This document shows, one piece after another, positions 36,640 through 47,197 of a stretch of DNA of 64,000 nucleotides. The stretch's first letter is position 1. Each line of letters opens with the position of its first letter. A program made the translations under genes and the position numbers. The stretch is from Adiantum capillus-veneris (Eukaryota; Streptophyta; Polypodiopsida; Polypodiales; Pteridaceae), in the NCBI GenBank assembly GCA_014529385.2, contig CM043968.1:124579518-124643517 (forward strand), given 5' to 3'. Under the pieces are notes generated by a model, which saw only the letters and a list, made by a program, of their open reading frames with translations, did no database searches and was not told the DNA's origin.

Positions 36640-37035
36640 TCACAAATAACATGTTCTTTGCATTTGCCTCACCAAGCATATAAGATGGGAATAGTGTCCA
36701 CATGGCAACATATAATGGCTGCTCCAACCGTTGAAGACTTTGTAGCATAGGGAACATTGGTTGGTGGAGGAACTTCTAGCCACATCTGAGACGCCCACAA
36801 CCTCAGGATGCGTTAAAGAGTGGGAGATGTGATTGCCCTCGCATATAGGATTTAAACATTGAGAAAGGCCCTGCACATCTTGACTAAGCTGGTTAAGTTG
36901 CACTTCAACCCTTGTGCTAGTCAGGAGAGGGGTCTGTGCTTGCGATAGTCTAACTGCTTCTTGCTCTTTCTCTACGAGCTTTGCCTCCATGTTTTCTTTA
37001 ACCTTTGTCAACTCCATTCCAGCCCCTTTCACCAT
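36640..37035 (-). other. 131-codon ORF with RING-like cysteine motif
   Basis: Open from ATG at 37035 to a stop at 36640 on the minus strand. The first half is Glu/Lys/Gln-rich and could form a coiled coil (VKENMEAKLVEKEQEAVRLS). The C-terminal part reads QCSLCYKVFNGWSSHYMLPC GHYSHLICLVRQMQRTC, a CxxC...CxHxxxHxxC spacing resembling an incomplete RING or related zinc domain. The last Cys pair is not complete. I do not recognise a specific family. It lies between a Ty3 LTR start and a Ty3 gag remnant, so it could be an extra domain of that element or a captured host fragment. No evidence of expression is visible. Confidence 0.35.
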
Positions 37036-37559
37036 AAGAGCAAGCTATTGTCTTGTGAATGTCACTGTCTCCTCACAAATATCATGGGTGCTAACGGTGA
37101 CATCTTTGGACGCAAAGTCCACTAGCCTATTGAGAATAAAATGCATATATTACAAACATTGGTTTCATCTAAAAATTCATTATCTTCTTCTAAAAAGTCT
37201 TATTTCAAAAATTCATACCGCACAATAATGCTAATTCATCCATAATGTTCTATCTAAAATCTGTTTTGGAACGAGTATCTTCTCGTCCCACTGTATTTTC
37301 AATCTGTCAGTCATCCTTATTCTTGTGCCTTGTTGGGGCACCGTGCAATGATACGTCCTTGTTCTCCACATTCAAAACATTGTCCTGTTTTGAAATATTC
37401 ATCTTTCTGATCTTCCATCTGTCGAGATCGTACATCTTTTTGTTCTTCTGTCAGTCGAGTTCATGTATTTGTCTCTCGTATGTTTCTGTTCTGACTTGTC
37501 GAAGGTTCATCTGGTGGGTAAGTCAAGTTACCCGAATGCATCACGAATCCCTGCTTAGC

Positions 37560-38010
37560 ATGTCCCATCAATTGTTGAATGGACTCTGACTTCTTCTGAA
37601 GGCAGTAGTCTCAAATTTCTTTAGGGAGTCCTCTCAATCTGCTTCTTAAAATTGATCTTCTTGAAAGAAGAGGTCGGAAGGAACGTATCCCAAAATCTTT
37701 CACAGTAATCATCCAAAGTGTCACCCTTGATCATCCGAAGGTGATTGGTTCTCACATCTCGTTCGTACTCTTGAGTGAGCCATGAAGAAATAAAAAGTTT
37801 CTTGAATTTCAGTCACTCTGTCGGTGCTTCTTTTCTTAAAAAAAGAGTGGACCACCATGTCCGTGCATTGCCTTTCAAAAAGGATGTTGCCCGTCTAATC
37901 TTTGAGTGCTCTGTATGGCGGCCTCCAGAAAATGCTATATCACTGTTGGATAAAGAGCATCTCAAAACCCTGAAAAGGTTTCAAACTTTATTGCTTGTCT
38001 ACCCTCTTTG
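37560..38010 (-). pseudogene. Ty3-type gag remnant
   Basis: The minus strand, across frame changes, reads TSFLKGNARTWWSTLF, FKKLFISSWLTQEYERDVRT, NHLRMIKGDTLDDYCERFWD and SSFKKINFKKQIER. This is the pattern of the Retrotrans_gag domain (FLKG-A--WW ... YE--F--L). A TGA interrupts it near 37785. No RT or integrase belonging to it was found. It supports a second degenerate Ty3 element on the minus strand left of the LINE at 38 kb. Confidence 0.7.
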
Positions 38011-38039
38011 AATTTCTTGGCCTTTTTTCCCTTGTCCTC

Positions 38040-39649
38040 GAGAAAATCATATTGATTAGCTCTGTAAAAGTGCTTCCTTTTTTAATAAAATGTATAGTCC
38101 GTTCGTCGTTTCTTGCCCTTTCTATCCTCATGGTAAGTCGGTGTTGCGGTTGAGGCAACAAGGGCAAATAGAACTGAACATATGCCATCATGATGCTCTG
38201 TACAATGCGGAGTCTGACATGTAGTGGCCAAGTACACAATTTCCAATAGTGGAGTTCGATATTGAGGCGAGGCATAACCCATTCAATCTGTTGTGCCAGC
38301 AACATGCCAGCCAATAGGATATCCCAAATGTCGGGTAATTTCATGCAGAGGCACAATCTTTCCGGGCCACAAAAGCTAATGCCAAGCATGTGCATGAAGA
38401 GGCAAGAGATTAGACTTGTAGAAGTTAACTTTAAGACCATCAGCAAGACCATACAAGTCCAATGCATGTATAATTTCGCGCATATCATCTAGAGTATTCC
38501 TCAACGTGAACAAGGAATCATTTGTATAGGCCTGCCCAATGAAATTCTAACCAAAAGGCAAATGTAATCCATGAAGGTGTCCTTGGGAGATCAAGTGATC
38601 CAAGTGTAAAATCAAAGGGTGGATAGCAATGGCAAATAAAAGAGCACTAAGCGGGAAGCCTTGTCAAACTGAGCATCCAAGAGACCAAGAATCGATTTCT
38701 TCGCTTGCAAGGATCCTTGAGGTCGTACTGTGAGCATATAAAAAATACACAATATACCCTAACTTTGAGCCAAATCCAAGCACCACATGACATCCGCAAT
38801 GTAATCTTAGTGGACAGTGTCAAAAGCCATCACAAGCACATCCTGTTGTGTATACTTAGCAAATTCCATACCCACTAGGATGTTGGCCAAATTATCCATT
38901 ATTTGGCAACGAGGGATAAATCAGTACTACGCCTGACGAAGACCTATAAAAGGAAATCTTTGATGAAAACTATCATCTTGGCTAAAATCTTATAAGTGAC
39001 AGGCATAAGGGTAATAGGCCACCAATGGGAAAATTGCTCGCTCAGAGTTTGTGTTTAGGTAGCAATACAAGAAGACCCTCTTTCCAAGATCCTGGTAGAT
39101 GTTGTGTGTCCCATGTGGCATTCATCATGAGAAGCAAAGGCTCCTTAAGAAAATCCCAGAAAGAGATGAAGAATTCAACTGTGAGACCATCCCAGCCAGA
39201 TGAACACCATCTACCAAGAGCAAGCAAGGCTAAGTGTAACTTATCTTGCGTAAATGTTGCTTCAAGACGATTAGCAACCTCTGGTGAATGGATTGGTTTG
39301 ATGCTAACAAGGACTCTTGAACTCATAGCATGTTATAGCTTCTTTTCTTGCACATAGGCCACAGCTAGCCTTTGAAACAAAACAAAATGAACTGTCCCAA
39401 AACAGCAAAACAAAACATATAAAACATTTGCTCTCATCTCTCCACTTTCGTGAGGCTAAAGAGAAAAAATCCCTTTTTTGGGTCATTTTTCATCTCTTTC
39501 AGTCCAGAAAATCTTCTTGGAGCCCTAATGCAATTCCCCAAGCTTGGGTTGATTTTTCTTGGGCTTTTGGGTCTAACCCAAACTTAGGCTTATGAGCCAC
39601 CAATTCTGGAGAGAGAGTCACATTTTGAGGCTTTTTCTGGGCCGCTTTA
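38040..39649 (-). pseudogene. LINE RT remnant, minus strand
   Basis: The minus strand shows SSGWDGLTVEFFISFWDFLK, MMNATWDTQHLPGSWKEGLL and VLLPKH near 39210-39045. After a frame change it reads HWWPITLMPVTYKILAKM near 39020. These correspond to the GPDG-T-EFF--FW, LP-S---G-I-LIPK and WRPI-L----YKI-AK blocks of LINE reverse transcriptases. Downstream to about 38040 the frame is heavily eroded. A copia element (39650-45169) interrupts the upstream side; sequence right of that insertion (45170-45651) is the presumed continuation. Confidence 0.72.
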
Positions 39650-39892
39650 TGAAGGGGAGGAGCTGGGAGCACAGCGGAAGAGGAATACGGCGTACGCGCG
39701 CACACACTCACACACAGGTTGAAGGGGGAGAGCCAACGTACTCTATGCCCCCTTTCTTCCTTCTCTATCTTATGCACTAAGGCACAATACACATTTACTT
39801 AGTGTTAGTGGCTCACACAAGTGTATAGCTGTACACTTAGAGTTAGTAGCAGTTAGTGATGGGCGGTCGGCCACATGGCCATTAAACCTGAC
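39650..39892 (-). repeat. 3' LTR of copia element 2
   Basis: It matches 44911-45169 with an indel in the CA-rich tract. Its outer start on the minus strand has drifted from TGTTAGGTTTAATGG to TAGTCAGGTTTAATGG. Confidence 0.88.
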
Positions 39893-40025
39893 TATCTTTT
39901 GTTGTTTCTCTAGACTGGTGGCAATAGATGTAAATTATAAAACACCTAACCAAGAACCAGCAAATGTGTAACTCCAACCTGTTGTTGATTTACGACTGTC
40001 AACACAACCTGCATAATCACTGTCT

Positions 40026-40255
40026 ACAAATCCCTGAATGCATGACTCTCCACGACCATAGCATAACTGTCTATCTGCAATGCCACTCAAGTATCTAAGA
40101 ATCGACTTGACAGCATCCCAATGCTTTTTACCAGGGTTAGACAAATCCCTGAATGCATGACTCTCCACGACCATAGCATAACTGTCTATCTGCAATGCCA
40201 CTCAAGTATCTAAGAATCGACTTGGCAGCATCCCAATGCTTTTTACCAGGGTTAG
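40026..40255 (-). repeat. 115-bp tandem duplication in copia RNase H
   Basis: The block starting ACAAATCCCTGAATGCATGA at 40026 is repeated from 40141 with a single visible difference (TTGACAGC versus TTGGCAGC). The unit is not a multiple of three, so it frameshifts the domain. Confidence 0.95.
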
Positions 40256-41080
40256 ACATAAATCTGCTGACAACTCCCACTGCATGTGCATTGTCAGGTC
40301 TTGTAGCCACCATGGCATACATGAGACTACCACAAGCTGAAGCATAGGGAACCTTAGCCATCGCAGCTTTTTCCTCAACAGATTTGGGATAATCGTTCTT
40401 GCTAAGTCTCAAATATGCAGGCAATGGAATACTCAAAGCCTTCCCCTTCTACATGTTGAAACGATCAAGAACCTTGTGCACATACTCTTTTTGAGAAAGG
40501 TACAACAACCTCTTCTTACGGTCACGAGTAATGCGCATACCCAAAATGTGATTGGCTTTACCCAAATCTTTCATGTCAAATTGACTTTGCAGCTTGGTTT
40601 TCAAGTCAGCAATGTCCTTGGAATGACCAGCTATAAGCATGTCATCTACATAAATGATAAGCATAATAAGTTGTCCATTTGGTTGTCTTTTCACGTAAAG
40701 ACATAGATCTTCATTACAGCGCTTATAGCTTAGGGAACGCATAAATGCATCAAACTTTTGATACCATTGTCTGGATGATTGCTTCAAGCCATAGAGACTT
40801 TTCAAAAACTTACAGACCAAATATTCCTTGCCCTTTATCACAAACCCTTCAGGTTGCTGCAGATAAATCTCTTCCTCAAGATCACCATGTAAGAAAGCTG
40901 TAATGACATCCATTTGATCAAGCTCTATATCTTCAGTGGCAACCAAAGCAAGCAACATTCTCAGTGTGGTCATCTTGACCACTGGAGAAAAGATTTCCTG
41001 GAATCGACACCATATTCTTGCTTAAAACCTTTGGCCACTAAACGAGCTTTGTAATTGTCAATCTTCTTCTTGTAGACCCA

Positions 41081-41276
41081 TTCACAAGGCAATGCTTTCC
41101 TACCGTTTGGCAATGGAACAAGTTCCCATGTTTTGTTCTTTGCAATACTGGACATCTCCCTCTTCATAGCATGTTCCATTCACAAGGCAATGCTTTCCTA
41201 CTTTCGGCAATGGAATAAGTTCCCATCTTTTGTTCTTTGCAATACTGGACATCTCCCTCTTCATAGCATGTTCCCA
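41081..41276 (-). repeat. 98-bp tandem duplication before copia RT
   Basis: The block starting TTCACAAGGCAATGCTTTCC at 41081 recurs at 41179, both running to TTCATAGCATGTTCC. There are a few mismatches. It repeats the region encoding KNKTWELVPLPNGRKALPC. Confidence 0.93.
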
Positions 41277-43784
41277 CTGAACCTTATCATTGGCTAACAT
41301 AGCCTCTTTGTAACAAGAAGGCTCACCACTATCTATCAACAAAACAAAATCCACGCCCAGAACAAAACATTCTGACGGATATGAGACTCTTTGAGGTCTC
41401 CGCGGTTGATCAGAACTCGTACTAGCCTGTGTAGCAATTGGCTCGGGAGCTGTCTGGACAGGAGGTGATACATCGGAAAATGTCACTTTCTGGAATTCAA
41501 CCTCTTTCATTGGCTGTCTATGCATCTTAGTCTCATTAAAGACAACATCACTACTACGGATCACTGATCGACTTTCCGGATCCCATAAACGATAGCCAAA
41601 TTAACCATCTACACCATAGCCAATGAAGATGCATTTCCTTGACTTAGGATCTAGCTTAGCACGCAACTCCTTGGGTACATGTGCATAAGCTTCACAACCA
41701 AATGTGCGGAGTTTTTCATAAGACAATTTATGTCCTGACCATAACTCCAAAGGTACACGAAATTGTAATGAAGCATGTGGTGATCTATTGATCAAGTATA
41801 CGACTGTGTATAATGCTTCAACCCAAAACGCTTGCGGTAAGTTAGCCTGTGATAGCATAGACATAATCCTCCTTGGATGGTCCTATTCATTCGTTCTGCA
41901 ACACCATTTTGTGTAGGGGTATAAGGAGTTGTAAACTCACACTTAATTCCCCTACTTGAACAAAAGTCATTAAACTCTTTGGAGACATATTCTCCACCAT
42001 TATCTGAGCGCAAAGCTTTCAACTTATCTTCATACTGAGTTTCAACACTAGATAAGAACTTCTTGAAGCAAGAAAAGGTCTCATCTTTAGACTTCATGGC
42101 GTAGACCCGAACATGTCGTGTTGCATCGTCAATGAATGTAACATAATAGGACGACGCACCACCATGGGATTTAGAAGGCATAGGCCCACATAAATCACTG
42201 TGCACAAGCTCTAAGGGTTTTCTTTCTTTGTCAAAGGAATGTGTACGATGTGTCCGTGTTTGCTTTCCATATTGACAATGCTCACAAAAGGGAAAATCTA
42301 AAAATGAGAAAAATGGTAAGTAGCCCAAACGAGAGAGTGTTTCCATTCCCTTCTTTGACATATGTCCTAACCAGCTATGCCACAAAGCAATGGTTAGCAG
42401 CTCGGTTACAAAAAGAACACTGTTTTTATCAGATACATAAAGAGGATAAAGTGAACTAACTTTAGAAACATGGGCTATAATAAGGTGACCCTTTGCAACA
42501 CGTGAAGACTGCTGATGAAAAGTGACTTTGTAACCCAAGTCATCAAGACGTCCAACCGAAATCAGATTGCGTATCAAGGCTGAAACATGACACACATTAT
42601 GGATGATAAACTTCACCCCGTTTGCCATAACCATGGAAATATCACCTACGCCAACAATGTCACAAGAGTAACTTTCGCCAAGTGTAACAGAGCCAATGGT
42701 TTCCTCGTATGTAATAAACCAATGCCTATGAGGTGTGACATGCAAAGAGGCACCCAAATCAAGAATCCATATATAGGATACTTCACCACTAACAAGGAGT
42801 TCAGCTGGCATAGAACTCTGCAAAGATAAAGTTTCCTGTGCATCACAAAAGACATCATTGTTTTCAGCCAACATATTAATGTCTTGCGCGTCATTGTCAT
42901 CATGAACTATGTTCACTTCTTCAATCTTAACCGAACTCTTTGGTTTCTCCTCTTTATCATCATAATCTTTGCCTTTACTTTTACCCTTCTCTTTGTCACG
43001 CTTCCAAGTATAACAATCCTTCTTTATGTGACCAAACTTATCACAATAATGGCGTTGAACATTGCAGCGACCATGAGACTTTGATCTACCATTTGATGCA
43101 TCTCTATTGTCCTCTTTCTTGGACTCACATTGCGAAGAACGGCCCTTACGTTGCTTATCATCCCTTTGCACATAATGAGCTTCGCCATGATGCGAGCTAG
43201 TCATGGTCTTCCGACGCATCTCCTCTGACAAAAGTGCACCGGTAACATCATCGTACTTTAGCGTACCATTAGGAGCAGTTACTAACAGCTGTGCAAAAGA
43301 TATCCCAAGAGGGTGGCAACGAACAAAGCAAAAAGATTGCTTTCATCTCATCATCAATGGTCGTGCGCTGTGCACGGATTTGGACAAAAAGAGAATCAAA
43401 ATCATTGATATAGCTGGCAACGCTAGCTAATTCCTTCATACGAAGGTTGAAAAGTTTGCGTATCAAGAAAAGCTTATTGCTAGCCGTATCCTTTTCGTAA
43501 GTGTTGCATAACTTCTGTCATAAAGCATGAGCAATCTCACATTCTAACACTGAAAAGTACACCGACTCTCCAAGGTGCAGTCTAATCGTAGACCTGCATA
43601 GATCATCCAGCTCCTCCCACTGAAACTGAGTCATGTGCATATCTTCAGTTCTAACCGCATAAGTAATAGGCAACTTTTGCTTCTTTTGGACAAGCACATC
43701 ATGCATTTGGTTCTTCCAAAGCTGAAAATTAGTGCCGTCAAACTTCTTTATGTCATAAATGTCACGTTCTTTGCTAGTAGACAT

Positions 43785-44896
43785 GGTGACAAAACTACCA
43801 AAAGATTTTGAAAAATTTTCGACAAAGTCTCCTTTGTATTTGGGACTATGTCAACCAAAATACGAGACAAAATGACCAAGTATATCACTCACAAAGCATA
43901 AAAGAGAGCAATGCCTCTCAAAAACACACTGTACAGAGATCAATTGAGACGCATAAATTGTCAAACTGACCATAGACCGCCAACTCGGTGTCAAAAGCAC
44001 CTATACCACTCTATACATGTCCTATGGCGAAGCCTCGTACGGGATGCTCCAGCTACCTGTATCACCGAAGATATCTCCACATTTGAGAATACCGCAACTC
44101 AATGAAAACTTCACGCTATCGATCCTCAACAACGTAGGTTATATAACAAAACGTATAGCCAAGTCTTAGAAATGGCTATCTTCCGAACACCAGTCTCAGA
44201 AATCGCCGGGACTACCGTACTAGCCAAAAGATGGCTCCACAAAAGCGTACAATGGCAGTATCCACAAAGGCGTACAAGTCTGTCAAGACGCTCAAAGAGG
44301 TGTCAAAAGCATGTGCATGCAAATAAACATCCCTGCGGGGAGTCAAACCGCTCACAAAAGAGCTCAAACACTATCAAAAGTGTCAACATATGCATGTACG
44401 CATAAACAACTGCTCCCACTGGAACAAGAGTATCGCAAGCACTGAAGCTTGTAGCCTGTGAGATGATGTCGATGTTGTAGACGAAGCCGAGATCAAGGCC
44501 GAGAAGTACAGAGAAATCTAACAAAGCCGCTCTATGTACCTGTAGTCGAAGAAGACAATGTCGTCAAACTCTCACTCTATGTGTGTGTATGAGGCCACTC
44601 TGAAAGAGGCTACATACTCCCGAATGAGTCGTGGGCTCTCGTAGATAGAAGAGACTGCAATTGGCTATGGAAGCTCTGCAGCACAAACTACCAAAAGAGG
44701 GCTGAAAATTTCAGCTCCTGAACCGTAGCTCGAATGGTGTTTCTGATAGCTCGAATGGCTCCGAAAGGAGGGTAAAATGCAAGGACACCTGGAGGACACG
44801 CTCCCGGAAAGCTAAATTTGCCGATGCCGAAATCGGAATCCTGTTTGCACTCTTGAAAGTGCGCACGCGCGCGGAAATGATTTCAGAAATGAGACC
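43785..44896 (-). other. Copia element 2 leader region
   Basis: The untranslated region between the 5' LTR/primer-binding site and the gag start, 1.1 kb with no coding signal. It is long for a copia leader. Many copies of CAAAAG and TCAAAAG-like words give it a repetitive look. Confidence 0.6.
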
Positions 44897-44908
44897 GCTC
44901 TGATACCA
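44897..44908 (-). other. tRNA-Met primer-binding site, copia element 2
   Basis: TGGTATCAGAGC on the minus strand, 2 nt inside the 5' LTR. Confidence 0.93.
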
Positions 44909-44910
44909 AA

Positions 44911-45169
44911 TGAAGGGGAGGAGTAGGAGCACAACAGAAGAGGAATACGCACGCACACACTCACACACACCACCATAGCCACACACACACAGGTTGAAGA
45001 GGGAGAGCCAACGTACTGTATGCCCCCTTTCTTTCTTCTCTATCTTATGCACTAAGGCACAATACACATTGTACTTAGTGTTAGTGGCTCACACAAGTGT
45101 CTAGTTGTACACTTAGGATTAGTAGCAGTTAGTGATGGGCGGTCGGCCACATGGCCATTAAACCTAACA
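44911..45169 (-). repeat. 5' LTR of copia element 2
   Basis: A 259-bp LTR, TGTTAGGTTTAATGG to CCCTTCA on the minus strand, flanked by CTTTA. Confidence 0.92.
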
Positions 45170-45651
45170 CTTTAGTCTAGAGATTCTGAGAAAATTATCT
45201 TGCAGCTTTTGAATGCTCCACAACTTCTTTAGCATGACTAATTTGTGCCTTGGCGCTCAGTTAGAGATATCTATGGAGTTTTTCTCTTTAGCCAAGACTG
45301 ATAATCCTTGTTTAACTTCATCCTCGCATTTCGACCTCACAATTGACATGGAATGAAATCAAAATAGTTAATGAAAGCTCTTGGAACTTTTTTCCTTCAT
45401 CAAATACACACTTTGAAGACATAGGGAGATGTCCTCCACTAGTACTTGCCCTCGGATACATGGACTAAACGATAGCAATCATAGCGCTCCGAAATTTGTG
45501 ACAGAGGCAAAATAGATCATGGAGTTGGACTTGTCAAAATGTTAAGATCTTTTGCAACAGGCTTCTATAAGATCCCAAGACCAACCTTAACCTAAACGCT
45601 TGGTTGTTCTAGATCTGACATGACCTCTAGACGTGCATCATCCACCTCTAG
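45170..45651 (-). pseudogene. Probable upstream part of the minus-strand LINE
   Basis: After removing copia element 2 this sequence adjoins 39649. Minus-strand phrases such as MLKKLWSIQKLQDNFLRISR look like the segment between endonuclease and RT in LINE ORF2, but the homology is weak. A Ty3-like element begins at 45657 and ends the readable region. Sequence beyond that element (from 57569) does not clearly continue the LINE. Confidence 0.4.
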
Positions 45652-45656
45652 GGCGG

Positions 45657-46364
45657 TGTTGCGAAATTGGCTTTATTTGACAGAAAAATTATTCTAAATG
45701 AATTATTGGATTATAAGTGAGGGTTTTCTCGCTTGGAACACCAAGGAAAAATAATTCTAAATGAATTTTTGGAATTCTAAGTGAGGGTTTTTCTCATTGA
45801 AGACATCCGAGTACAAAATATTCCTAGTGCGTCATTCAGAGTAATCACGGGAGCACTGTGAAAGGGAATATCTGAAGGCCACCAGGAACGGGTACTTCTG
45901 ATGTGTCACATCGGATGGGTGACAGGGAGCATCGGGAAGAAGTATCCGACCATCCGGGAACGGACATCTCTGATGCATCATAGGATGGGTGACATAGAGC
46001 ATCGTGAAGGAGATTGTACCGTAAGTTCGGTAGGAAAGGACTAGGTGATGGGTATTCCTGATGCGTCACAAGGTGGGTGACAGGTGCATCTGAAAGGGAA
46101 TATCCATAGTCGGGAGGAAATTCTGAACTGTGTTGGAATTGTGCACAAGGAAAAGCAAGCACTTGAATGAAGATGGGTTCAGAGGAAACTTTGAGGAAAA
46201 ACAGATGCCTTCTGAGAAAGCGAGATTGCTTTTCGGGAAAGCAGATGGTTTCCCGCAAGGAAGTCTATGTCTGCATTGCAACTATGCATGTGATTGCATC
46301 CAGGGACGCCTGGGACGTGCTGTGAAAGCATTGTTTTTAACTTATAAGGTTTTATTGAGTTTAT
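45657..46364 (+). repeat. 5' LTR, first part (before nested copia)
   Basis: From TGTTGCGAAATTGG to the insertion point. The first 83 bp contain a diverged extra copy of an AATTATTCTAAATGAATTAT-like block that recurs at about 45751. It contains three TGATG-GTCA-type boxes followed by GGGTGACA (see the regulatory entry). Confidence 0.88.
45899..46085 (+). promoter_or_regulatory. Three bZIP/CRE-like boxes in the 5' LTR
   Basis: TGATGTGTCA (45899), the perfect palindrome TGATGCATCA (45971) and TGATGCGTCA (46059) are each followed within a few bases by GGNTGGGTGACA. The 3' LTR has TGATGCGTCA at 55830, 55902 and 55990 with the same companion motif. TGA--TCA palindromes are bZIP-type sites. Function as an LTR enhancer is inferred from repetition and conservation between LTRs. 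Confidence 0.55.
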
Positions 46365-46642
46365 TGTTAGGGAATAAAGGCCTAAGTGCCTTGTACTTAT
46401 AACTTATAAGTTAAAAAGACTTATAAGTGAGGGGACCCAAGTGTGAATGGCCCCCTAGTCACTTACTCATATACTCAAATGTGAAGCCCAAAAATACACC
46501 AACGTGGCTTTTTCCCAAATCCAACGAGCTCTCTCTCTCTCTCACGTTTTCTCTGCGTGAGCATCCTCAGCGCCTCTCTCCCCTTCTCCTTCACTCTCAT
46601 TGCATAGGACAGCAAGTGGGCTCTCTCTCCTGCTCCCCCACA
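46365..46642 (+). repeat. 5' LTR of copia element 3
   Basis: A 278-bp LTR, TGTTAGGG...CCCCCACA. It contains inverted ACTTATAA/TTATAAGT words and a short CT run. Confidence 0.95.
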
Positions 46643-46644
46643 CA

Positions 46645-46656
46645 TGGTATCAGAGC
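46645..46656 (+). other. tRNA-Met primer-binding site, copia element 3
   Basis: TGGTATCAGAGC, 2 nt after the 5' LTR. Confidence 0.95.
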
Positions 46657-47197
46657 TTTAGGGTTTCCAAGAGAGCCATCTTCGTAACACAGATCAGAAT
46701 TCTGTTTTTGCTCGCTGCGGGAAGGATATTCAACCGTTTTCGATCAACTCTGTCGCGAAGGGATCCTCTCACCGTGCAGAATCGACCTCCGGTGACAGTT
46801 TCCCCAAAATTAGGGTTTCAAAAACTGGCGAACAGCAGCCTATTTCTGCTGAAATTGACCAATTTCGGGGTCCATTTGATGCAATTTCATTAGGGCAAGT
46901 CTCACAGGTCAATCTTACAGGTGTTTCCACCAACGAGGTTCTGAAAATTCAGCAAAACAGGTGTTTACAGGTCTGATTTTTGCCCTAAAACAGGGAATTT
47001 CAGCAAGCAAATGATGTATACACCTTGTGGAAACCTTTGGTAAGGGTTTGGCAGTGAATGTACGCCGTTTTGGGGTGATTTCGCGTGAAATTTGCTCGCT
47101 GTTTTTCTGTAACAGCAAGCTGTTTTTTGCCCGATTGCGCACATTTGGGCGTGTTTAGGTCGGCAAAACAGGGTTTCTGTGTTTGCAATCACTCAGA
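46657..47197 (+). other. Copia element 3 leader
   Basis: An untranslated leader of about 540 nt between the primer-binding site and the first gag ATG. No upstream frame of interest was recognised. The open gag frame extends back past the ATG to a TTG at 47183. Confidence 0.7.

Larger units (their letters stand above)
39935..43784 (-). pseudogene. Copia element 2 gag-pol, disrupted
   Basis: Read from ATG at 43784: Gag (MSTSKERDIYDIKKFDGTNF, then a TGA near 43516); further Gag (MKELASVASYINDFDSLFVQ); and a 479-codon open stretch (43231-41792). That stretch has a zinc knuckle RHYCDKFGHIKKDC whose first Cys is Arg, a protease WILDLGASLHVTPH where D-S-G has become D-L-G, pre-integrase WHSWLGHMSKKGMETL, integrase LVHSDLCGPMP, RSDNGGEYVS and NGVAERMNRT. 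Then CIFIGYGVDG near 41620, RT (MDVITAFLHGDLEEEIYLQQ; YGLKQSSRQWYQKF; LIIYVDDMLIAGH near 40670) and RNase H (VPYASACGSLMYAMVATRPD; QGFVDSDYAGCVDSRKSTTG). Tandem duplications of 98 and 115 bp shift the frame before RT and in RNase H. The element is dead but fairly well preserved. Confidence 0.9.
39650..45169 (-). mobile_element. Ty1/copia element 2, degenerate
   Basis: A 5,520-bp minus-strand element with a 5-bp TSD CTTTA (39645-39649 and 45170-45174). LTRs are 39650-about 39892 and 44911-45169 (ends TGTTAGG...CCCTTCA). A tRNA-Met primer-binding site lies 2 nt inside the 5' LTR. The protein is closely related to the intact copia element at 46.4-51.7 kb (same RT and RNase H motifs, Tork/Tnt1-like). 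It carries premature stops, two tandem duplications and altered active-site residues. Confidence 0.93.
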
